Program-made: the position numbers and the translations under genes
DNA from: an uncultured Ruminococcus sp.
Lineage (GTDB): Bacteria > Bacillota > Clostridia > Oscillospirales > Ruminococcaceae
DNA: 9,159 nt
Reading direction: 5' to 3'
Assembly (NCBI GenBank): GCA_937901485.1
Contig: CALGTT010000373.1
Span: forward strand, 1 to 9,159
Notes under the pieces: model-generated
Databases searched by the model: none
What the model was told of the DNA's origin: nothing
What the model saw: the letters and a program-made list of their open reading frames with translations, nothing else
Shown here: positions 6,401 through 9,159 of the stretch, piece by piece
Position numbering within the stretch: the first letter of the stretch is position 1
Layout: the number at the start of each line of letters is the position of its first letter

Positions 6401-8660
6401 CACCAAAGGTCACTGTTGCAGTATTGCTGAGCACACCTTTAGCCAGACACTTCTCCAGCTGTTCGTTTGTCATCTCCACTTCCAGCTTGATCTGCACGGA
6501 CTTGCCGACCGGCAGACTGCTGATCGTGAAGGTATCACCGGACTGTGTCACGCCATCGGGGAGCGTCACCTTGACATGATCGCCCACTGCCATGTCATCC
6601 ACAACAGTGATGTTGGAAGCGTCCGCAGTACCGGAGTTTGTCACGGTGATCTGGAAGACTGCCGTTGCAGATTCAGCCTTGCCGATCTGGTAGCTGCCTG
6701 CCTGCTGACCGTTTACTAAGAAATAACCGGTTTTGTGTGATGTGACATTCGGAGTCGCTGCATTGACCTGAATATCAACATACGCATCTTTACTCAAATC
6801 TTCTTTTTTGCCCTTCGCAGTGACACTTGCAGTATTGCGGAACGCTTTGCCCGCTGTTGTCTTGGTGGTGATCATGATGGTGATGTACTCACCAGCTTCC
6901 AGCTCTGCGTCGGAAAGCAGAACCTGCGCACTGCCTGTCAGCGCAGTCAGATCAATATCGCCCTTGTCGGTATTATTGCTGTGCGTCCAGCTTGCGGAGA
7001 TAATATCCGCTTTGCCGTCAAAGCCCTCAGAAAGCATATCTGTTACATTGATGTCAGTCAGTTTTTCTGTACCGTTGTTGCTGACAACAATTCGATAGAG
7101 GATCTCCGTTGCCGCATTGCTCAGGATCGCATTGGTGCTTGCAGACTTGGAAATATCGACAGAAGGAGTCAATACCTTGACGGGTACATACGCCGATGCG
7201 GAGTAGTTTTCACTATTGGTCACTGTATTCTTGATGGAGGTGTCCGCTGTGATAACAGTTTCATCCTTCACCTTGAATTCAAGCTTTGCCTTTGCTGTTT
7301 CGCCTGCCGGAACGGACGGGAATTCAATGACGACCTTCCCTTCCTTCTCGGAAGCAGTACCGTTATGGGTAATATCCAAAGCACCAACATATTCCAGTTC
7401 CGCCGGAATTTCATCGGTCAGCGTTACCGCGCCGGCCTTGCCGCCGGTATTCTTGGTGGAAACCTCAAATACTACGGTATCGTTTGCAAAGAGATAACCA
7501 TTATTATAATAGGTATCACTTGTGCCGGTTGTGATGCTCTTGCCCACCTCAGTGAACGCTGCCGGATTGCTCTTGATATTGACCGGAACAGAGTTTTTGC
7601 CGAGATCGTGGAGGTATTTGCCCTCGCTGCTGCTGCACTTGGCATCTACCTCAAGAGTATTGGTGATCTTGCCCGTTGTGAAATTGTCATCATCAATTGT
7701 GATGCAGTTCAGCTTCAGGGATGCCGTCACGTTGTATGCGTCCATCTCTGCATAGGGCTTTTGGTTTGCATCAACATATTTGCTGTCCACATGCCATGTG
7801 ATGGTCGCGGTGCTGCCGCTTACTTTCACGTCATCGACTGCCACGCCCGGAACGGTGAAGGCAGACTGTACAGCCGATGCATCCTTGAATGTCAGACCAT
7901 CGGACAATGTGATGGTATCTGTGAACTGCAGTCCGGTTGCCCAGATCTCTCCCGTACCATCGGGTACATAATTCGGAGAAGCGGAAAGATCATACTGGAG
8001 CACGCCGGAATCAAAGTCAGAACTGGAAACCTCCATTGTATTGGTGGTTTTGTTCTGCTTCCATGCAAATTCCGCATTCGGTACGATGGAGCTGGATACG
8101 GATGCCTTGGAGCCAGTATCGACCAGCTTCACAGATACGGGATCGCCGCCCTCTGTGGTACCGTTTGCAAATTTCGCACTCAGCTGAATGGTCTTGGTCG
8201 AACCGTTTCGGATGGAGAATTCAATATACCTCTTTCCATTCGGTTCGATCCTCAGCGTATAGCCGTTGTACTTCGCGCCATTCACAAAGCCGTTGCCCTT
8301 GAAATTCGTGAGCATAAGATTATCATCCGTGATCTCAATACGGTACTTTGTGGAATTGCTGCCGAAATTCTGAAAGACATTGTTGCCGCTGATGGTAACA
8401 ACAATGCTGAACGGATCGCCGCTGTCCACTTCACCGATGACGGTCGCGCCATCTTTGAATTTGACAGTTGCATTGGTCAGAACATTTGGTGCGCCCCAGC
8501 CAAAGCCCAATCCGAAGCCCCAGCCCCATGGACCAAATGCTGCCGCTTCAAACAACGCTGATGGCATACACATGACTGCAATGAGCATCGCAAGGAATGT
8601 CGTAGCGATTCGTTTGAAAAGACTTTTCTTTTTGACGGATTTCGTGTCATTCTTTTTCAT
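1..8660 (-). CDS. Giant multidomain cell-surface adhesin (DUF11-like and Cna_B/SpaA-like repeats), 3'-truncated by window edge
   Basis: Secreted surface protein, probably an adhesin or stalk built from chained Ig-like domains; no enzymatic motif was seen. The frame is open for 2,886 codons and leaves the window. Residues 1-41 are a signal peptide and 42-56 a Gly/Trp-rich linker. About 57-367 is a unique N-terminal region, and about 369-1040 carries DUF11-like repeats (cores such as VTNSGTADASNITVVDDM and LTDEIPAELEYV). About 1043-1907 is a block of fimbrial isopeptide-like domains, including LPFIGDVGLVSGGPRGSVF near 1745. About 1910 to the end is Cna_B/SpaA-like, with the hallmarks YTLTETSAPEGYQ and YVLKETVAPDGYQ. 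Anchoring to the cell wall is expected but its signal would be outside the window. Start: ATG 8660 gives a normal Gram-positive signal peptide but has no close ribosome site. An in-frame ATG at 8729 would add 23 residues and is the main alternative. The gene has its own promoter and a terminator lies upstream. Family assignment is secure in outline; the ligand is unknown. Confidence 0.92.
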   Translation of the reverse strand, partial: MKKNDTKSVKKKSLFKRIATTFLAMLIAVMCMPSALFEAAAFGPWGWGFGLGFGWGAPNVLTNATVKFKDGATVIGEVDSGDPFSIVVTISGNNVFQNFGSNSTKYRIEITDDNLMLTNFKGNGFVNGAKYNGYTLRIEPNGKRYIEFSIRNGSTKTIQLSAKFANGTTEGGDPVSVKLVDTGSKASVSSSIVPNAEFAWKQNKTTNTMEVSSSDFDSGVLQYDLSASPNYVPDGTGEIWATGLQFTDTITLSDGLTFKDASAVQSAFTVPGVAVDDVKVSGSTATITWHVDSKYVDANQKPYAEMDAYNVTASLKLNCITIDDDNFTTGKITNTLEVDAKCSSSEGKYLHDLGKNSVPVNIKSNPAAFTEVGKSITTGTSDTYYNNGYLFANDTVVFEVSTKNTGGKAGAVTLTDEIPAELEYVGALDITHNGTASEKEGKVVIEFPSVPAGETAKAKLEFKVKDETVITADTSIKNTVTNSENYSASAYVPVKVLTPSVDISKSASTNAILSNAATEILYRIVVSNNGTEKLTDINVTDMLSEGFDGKADIISASWTHSNNTDKGDIDLTALTGSAQVLLSDAELEAGEYITIMITTKTTAGKAFRNTASVTAKGKKEDLSKDAYVDIQVNAATPNVTSHKTGYFLVNGQQAGSYQIGKAESATAVFQITVTNSGTADASNITVVDDMAVGDHVKVTLPDGVTQSGDTFTISSLPVGKSVQIKLEVEMTNEQLEKCLAKGVLSNTATVTFGDQDPSNPTASLPVYPGSVNIGFTKTASLPNYIKGQNTASQELFEITATNSGTIAAENFKLTDEIDSTAFTGVTYKYSTDGGETWTDASEWTAITSAITKLDPGQTVKIKIFGGIEKSQDATLSNTAGYSYQNEGMDAAVTGSATAIIPAQEFEMGAFEKSASPSAIDINGGETLTYTLTYKGTNQLGTAVFPITFTDELPADLPEGALNLTSVSIKTDEAKDAVTLSASDYTVSGNTLTYVHTGAVTKQAILTLTYTTGSLADYAATSFKNTGFVTVRGKESDKKTAPVSIVDKNAMKVDKFAKVDGSLTNVPSIMDAGVIDKEKGSIGAGNTLTFYVEITNTSGKDWNMLNVYDVFTATSYNKYIPDDNFAITIAKAPAGSVLSSGDKITAAGVKNDAYTAEMSYSIVEHQDGNFKLNITSDGVVLPVNQKLVLSYEVTTPNITNISDNPFLVGDNTVYVNHSGEADAASYFKDTVVFANSAPIMRKGFVTESANTNYGGVFSWITGSPTKSVTGFPKETEALKNALSAERYQYYAAIVNYKSNDSVKTEYGEEITYVINDIVPEGFELDEEAGVKAYKIYKYEDGSEKLTATTNHTTPGDIPSENVQTVINADGSYSFIISNTALPVNDDRPAILVLYTLKMSNNKINDIVNAVDGGATINFEFDNTAQATMYENYGSVLQGTITQTDSCTATLKFYESSIAPGVTKSGDSVDYVEVFYDEAKQEYYSANGVEWKITIRNSNDAYSAENAGKILPMNGFTIKETIENGYTYYGQMETGMAGGASYGDRTAFYQVYTADGKADPDRKDYLIPKQNGEDITGPATGELEFVFDVTLAEKEYMELRFVTSSAKKTTYEDPDSGEMVTDWIADAAIAKNNVAVVFNDGFSKDNVIGGNYIGDKTITASASHQIGGLETESFKTIEYKNDSTLANSPKNDMGFGDLKKHTNMENPFEKDMMQLEDTYNFVQGLQSDEVYYTLNVKNHAKEDPLEQFVIIDRLPFIGDVGLVSGGPRGSVFPVTLDPSTFNVVIYDATGTPTDVSGNVKITYADGNDVLTEFDADWTGENGVMTWNSNYSESMKNFRIEFGENEIPAGGYVQVKFTGIVPAFVEKTGNTNLAWNSFAYAYQSSNPKTGISPGEVMISEPAMVGVWVEKTNTEIIVNKKYISNSTETNTFYFALFEKTNDGYKMYGTPQSIQLAGSEKGTTGMIKFSNIQAKDTLYVFEVDVDGNILKSTPEQKVTYGKVEYVDDTAELNNALYNINETINYSVTAGQNHDKYGDWAEHVIEADITPNAKITDDGVVHLTGNITENGFEITINCDQTRDFTVTQGSKTEILSFKNGWIQENGINTEYKINQLTFTANGEGEITISSYQKNDAVSIFAAMVEEKLTVNITDETKVGALEVTKTFTPVMNGTKDTFYFAAFTKEGNAFVKSPYAEVQSLTLQGGAAGVAVTGTVSFNNLPITEAGITYYILETDAQGNPVSAIDEADGKLTYTYEAAGGTVCAVTSDAGVKLTTENNTGTYAISNKEKQTYQIHVTKEYDGEDTDAVFTVAVFTLPEDADSTDITKFEIVEGTKTSVTANQTVTIDLPDEGQYFVFEVNESGVPIEHRTLVDEKYTVMYPDGTEVTDIADENAADAAYVINYIPKTLTPEENEAAVTVANTTAAPQAVAASIKLTKYLAVSGYDANTVTGTTSEMKFGLYTAEPDGDGSQYELQGEPQTLTISDIKGDGQYSAELTFDLELPADDLAPRTYYIFEVVENNEPAENGKPKDEYKRIENGETIPVKIGETDYTAVVGYDSAGGIVISSTAPENSAMILNSITNDATISFTKWTEDGDPLSNATMVLAPTEGSVISDNVMVIGYKAVNDTSELEAGKYLKGENSITWVTNGEAVEIKGLNGEYTLTETSAPEGYQKLSETITFTVSGGFITESTKSENNQYTTSASSVSVMDKEKVPGIEISKTDMNGAAIDAEAGNAEFELTVADAEDNNASLTNAKAGENTVNASGVLTFTGASTEITGLTDGTYVLKETVAPDGYQVVTEFTFVVENGVVKTADTTTVTTGEVEVDENGKLVIKDDISRITINKKAIGGEDGEDIPAEAGNATFELTVAAGENNNASLTNAKAGENTVNA
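2215..2660 (-). other. AT-rich module nested within a Cna_B-like domain (residues ~2000-2148)
   Basis: Bases 2341-2400 are only 27% G+C. The encoded segment of about 130 residues (including TPNAKITDDGVVHLTGNI and SKTEILSFKNGW) matches no neighbouring unit. It sits between what looks like the next-to-last strand of a Cna_B-like domain (EQKVTYGKVEY) and its final Asn-containing strand (EEKLTVNITDETK). In the following unit the equivalent strands (GKLTYTYEA and GTYAISNKEK) are about 30 residues apart. A domain inserted in a loop would explain this. Confidence 0.5.
2940..5530 (-). other. Central block of fimbrial/isopeptide-type Ig-like domains (residues ~1043-1907)
   Basis: This block holds longer, less regular domains. 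About 1043-1190 contains LTFYVEITNTSGKDWNMLNV. About 1217-1393 contains ITYVINDIVPEGFELDE, resembling the isopeptide-forming domains of fimbrial proteins. About 1410-1657 contains VEWKITIRNSNDAYS and FTIKETIENGYTYYG. About 1667-1907 contains YYTLNVKNHAKEDPLEQFV, then VIIDRLPFIGDVGLV and GGPRGSVFPVTL. The last pattern, an 'IID-LP-x-x-GD ... R-x-S-x-F' core, is one I recall as recurrent in large clostridial surface proteins annotated as isopeptide-forming fimbrial proteins. The block lies between the DUF11 stalk and the Cna_B array. Assignment is by pattern recognition only. Confidence 0.6.
4440..5420 (-). other. AT-rich island inside the adhesin gene (residues ~1080-1406)
   Basis: Base composition drops here relative to the flanks. 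Bases 4441-4500 are 30% G+C and 4681-4740 are 35%, whereas a segment such as 3121-3180 is 52%. The reading frame is uninterrupted. The stretch covers the domains with ITYVINDIVPEGF and LTFYVEITNTS. Acquisition of a domain module from a lower-GC source by recombination is one explanation; local codon drift is another. Confidence 0.5.
5540..7560 (-). other. Array of about five DUF11-like Ig-fold repeats (residues ~369-1040)
   Basis: Five successive units of roughly 110-140 residues share a DUF11 / conserved-repeat-domain pattern: a first strand with V-x-I-x-K-S/T-A (VDISKSAS, VNIGFTKTAS, MGAFEKSASPS), then a strand ending in N-x-G (FEVSTKNTGG, YRIVVSNNGT, FQITVTNSGT, FEITATNSGT). A strand with T/V-D-E/D (LTDEIPAEL, VTDMLSEGF, VVDDMAVGD, LTDEIDSTA, FTDELPADL) follows, and the unit closes with NTASVT or NTATVT. 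The approximate unit spans on the window are 7555-7230, 7190-6800, 6770-6380, 6350-6000 and 5950-5540. In known surface proteins such repeats form extended stalks. The units are well diverged from each other at the DNA level, so this array is old. Exact domain borders are estimates by eye. Confidence 0.75.
8493..8537 (-). other. Gly/Trp/Phe-rich linker directly after the signal peptide
   Basis: Residues 42-56 read FGPWGWGFGLGFGWG. Glycine alternates with aromatic residues, with three tryptophans and four phenylalanines or leucines in 15 positions. It would be the mature N-terminus if cleavage follows Ala41. Nothing else in the 2,886 residues resembles it. It could be a flexible or aromatic-stacking tip; no function is known to me. 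Confidence 0.7.
8538..8660 (-). other. Signal peptide of the giant adhesin
   Basis: Residues 1-41. The n-region is strongly basic (MKKNDTKSVKKKSLFKR), followed by a hydrophobic core of about 15 residues (IATTFLAMLIAVMCM) and a cleavage region ending SALFEAAA. Cleavage most likely follows Ala41, giving a mature protein that starts FGPWGWG. Cys31 lies in the hydrophobic core, but its context (AVMC) is not a convincing lipobox, so type I signal peptidase rather than lipoprotein processing is inferred. If translation began at the in-frame ATG at 8729, the n-region would be an unusually long 40 residues. Confidence 0.85.
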
Positions 8661-8745
8661 ACTGTTCTCTGCCGTGTGCCGTCGGCATATTCCCTCCTTT
8701 TCCTGAATATTCAGCACATTTTTCTTCATCGTCCGCTGTGTACAT
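8647..8745 (-). CDS. Possible 32-residue leader ORF overlapping the adhesin start
   Basis: ATG at 8745 opens 32 codons ending at TGA 8649-8647, eleven bases into the adhesin frame. Its start has a strong Shine-Dalgarno at 4 nt, and an internal in-frame ATG (codon 20, 8688) has another at 4 nt. The peptide is hydrophilic (MYTADDEEK at the start, REQYEKE at the end) with no signal or membrane segment. A further in-frame ATG at 8760 has no ribosome site. Ribosomes ending at 8647 would be placed to reinitiate at the adhesin ATG at 8660, which otherwise lacks a good ribosome site, so translational coupling is a reasonable reading. It may equally be an accident of a purine-rich leader. Confidence 0.3.
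   Translation of the reverse strand: MYTADDEEKCAEYSGKGGNMPTAHGREQYEKE
8691..8700 (-). promoter_or_regulatory. Second Shine-Dalgarno sequence in the leader
   Basis: The minus strand reads AAAGGAGGGA. GGAGG is 4 nt from the ATG at 8688, an internal start of the mini-ORF, and 32 nt from the adhesin ATG at 8660, too far for direct use. A weak GCCG/CGGC hairpin (minus strand, 8685-8670) between the site and the ATG at 8660 could shorten the distance; that is speculative. Confidence 0.6.
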
Positions 8746-8756
8746 CCTCCCTCCTT
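8746..8756 (-). promoter_or_regulatory. First Shine-Dalgarno sequence in the leader
   Basis: The minus strand reads AAGGAGGGAGG, a very strong ribosome-binding sequence. The first GGAGG is 4 nt from the ATG at 8745, which opens the out-of-frame 32-codon frame. It is about 16-20 nt from the in-frame ATG at 8729 that would give an extended adhesin, which is longer than usual spacing. Confidence 0.6.
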
Positions 8757-8833
8757 CCATTCTTGATTATGTTCACTCGCTCAGAATTTCCAATATTTTA
8801 CAAATGGTATTCTTCGCAATGTTTCACATTTTT

Positions 8834-8863
8834 ATTATATCATCTTTCCTTTGCGCTTGTCAA
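8834..8863 (-). promoter_or_regulatory. Consensus sigma-A promoter of the giant adhesin gene
   Basis: On the minus strand, a perfect -35 box TTGACA (8863-8858) is followed after 18 nt by a perfect -10 box TATAAT (8839-8834). The -10 is extended by TG one base before it (TGATATAAT, from 8842). Transcription would start near 8828-8826, leaving a leader of about 165 nt to the ATG at 8660, or about 98 nt to the ATG at 8729. The spacing is one base longer than the optimum of 17. This is as close to consensus as such promoters get and implies strong basal expression unless a regulator acts. Confidence 0.88.
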
Positions 8864-8881
8864 TGATTTTCCCTATGTTTG

Positions 8882-8909
8882 TGCACAAAACACATGATTC
8901 AATTGTGCA
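8882..8909. promoter_or_regulatory. Inverted repeat just upstream of the -35 box, possible operator
   Basis: TGCACAA at 8882-8888 is repeated in inverted form as TTGTGCA at 8903-8909, separated by 14 nt. The centre-to-centre distance of the arms is 21 nt, about two helical turns, which is compatible with a dimeric regulator bound to one face of the DNA. The element ends about 19 bp upstream of the -35 box, a position more typical of an activator than of a repressor. A seven-base palindrome in AT-rich DNA can also arise by chance. Confidence 0.35.
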
Positions 8910-9022
8910 TTTTGTTTTGTTTGTCAAATCAGGAAATAATTATCAATCTCTAAAATATACTATAAGTAATCATAGGAGGATTTTTTATAAAATAGCAACG
9001 ATTCATTCCCCACACAATCAAA
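8910..9022. other. AT-rich intergenic stretch with no gene seen
   Basis: About 110 bp between the upstream terminator and the inverted repeat. It contains a second TTGACA on the minus strand (8927-8922), but no matching -10 box lies 16-19 nt downstream, so I do not call a second promoter. Neither strand carries a credible coding frame or an RNA gene that I recognise. It could serve as an upstream A/T-rich promoter region. Confidence 0.6.
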
Positions 9023-9066
9023 AACCACCCCCGCGGCAGAGATCGTATCCCGCCGCAGGGGTGGTT
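9023..9066 (-). terminator. Rho-independent terminator, probably bidirectional
   Basis: AACCACCCC (9023-9031) pairs with GGGGTGGTT (9058-9066), and after one mismatched base on each side GCGGC (9033-9037) pairs with GCCGC (9052-9056). This gives a GC-rich stem of about 14 pairs around a 14-nt loop. On the minus strand the stem runs straight into TTTTT (9024-9020), fitting termination of the gene that ends at 9094, 27 nt before the stem. On the plus strand the stem is followed after CAG by TTTTT (9070-9074), so it could also stop transcription entering from the left. Confidence 0.88.
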
Positions 9067-9093
9067 CAGTTTTTGTTCAGAATGCAGCCATTA

Positions 9094-9159
9094 TCACGCC
9101 GCGTTCAGAATTTCATCCCATGTTTTCGGTTCGCCGGAACCAATTGCCGCCGCATATTC
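9094..9159 (-). CDS. C-terminal end of an unrecognised upstream gene (5' part outside window)
   Basis: The last 21 codons are open from the window edge, ending in GSGEPKTWDEILNAA, a TGA stop at 9096-9094 and a second stop TAA directly after it. A well-formed terminator begins 27 nt further on. This is what the end of a real gene looks like, although 21 residues are too few to name the product: no cell-wall anchor, transmembrane segment or known motif is present. It is transcribed in the same direction as the adhesin but separated from it by the terminator, so the two are probably not co-transcribed. Confidence 0.7.
   Translation of the reverse strand, partial: EYAAAIGSGEPKTWDEILNAA

Noticed and set aside
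5676..6719. Plus-strand frame of 347 codons
   Set aside because: Antisense to the DUF11-like array, which has clear family patterns in the other strand; the plus-strand product is Cys-rich and unrecognisable.
6981..8561. Long plus-strand frame of 526 codons
   Set aside because: It lies fully antisense to the adhesin frame, is rich in Cys and His with no recognisable domain, and has no ribosome site. Strong codon bias of the minus-strand gene keeps this antisense frame open.
8565..8576. Lipoprotein signal around Cys31
   Set aside because: The residues before the Cys (IAVM) do not fit a lipobox, and a good type I cleavage site (EAAA, then F) lies ten residues further on.
8922..8927. Second TTGACA on the minus strand, a possible second promoter
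   Set aside because: No -10-like hexamer is found 16-19 nt downstream (the place holds AATTGA-like sequence).
8974..8979. AGGAGG on the plus strand between the two genes
   Set aside because: No ATG, GTG or TTG follows at usable distance and a stop appears soon in the AT-rich sequence, so it does not mark a divergent gene.

Overview
The window is almost entirely one gene. A single open frame on the minus strand runs from an ATG at 8660 to the left edge (position 1) with no in-frame stop that I found. That is 2,886 complete codons, and its 3' end lies outside the window. I checked the phase at the start, at about nine internal places and at the last codon, and it never shifts. The product is a secreted, multidomain cell-surface protein of the giant adhesin / isopeptide-domain type. 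It has a Gram-positive signal peptide, a Gly/Trp-rich linker and a unique N-terminal region. After these come an array of DUF11-like Ig-fold repeats, a central block of fimbrial-type isopeptide-like domains, and a C-terminal array of Cna_B/SpaA-like domains still repeating when the window ends.

The organism looks like a Gram-positive anaerobe of the class Clostridia, perhaps a gut Ruminococcus/Oscillospiraceae or Lachnospiraceae. This is an inference from the consensus sigma-A promoter, strong AGGAGG ribosome sites, roughly balanced base composition with AT-rich intergenic DNA, and protein style. No cell-wall anchor (LPXTG) or dockerin is visible, as expected if these lie in the missing C-terminus.

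Layout in transcription order, right to left. 9159-9094: the last 21 codons and stop of an upstream minus-strand gene. 9066-9023: a long GC-rich hairpin with T tracts on both sides, a likely bidirectional terminator. 9022-8910: AT-rich DNA with no gene seen. 8909-8882: an inverted repeat. 8863-8834: a consensus sigma-A promoter (TTGACA, 18 nt, TGATATAAT). About 8827-8661: a leader of roughly 165 nt with two strong Shine-Dalgarno sequences and a 32-codon overlapping reading frame. 8660-1: the giant adhesin gene. It therefore looks like a single-gene transcription unit with its own promoter, insulated from the gene before it.

The most unusual points are the arrangement of the two Shine-Dalgarno sites, which are spaced for an out-of-frame mini-ORF rather than for the adhesin; a recent 381-bp in-frame repeat at the C-terminal end; AT-rich islands inside the gene, one of which appears nested inside a Cna_B-like domain; and a change from Asn to Asp at the presumed bond-forming position between upstream and downstream Cna_B domains. 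Long plus-strand frames across the window are antisense shadows of this one gene.
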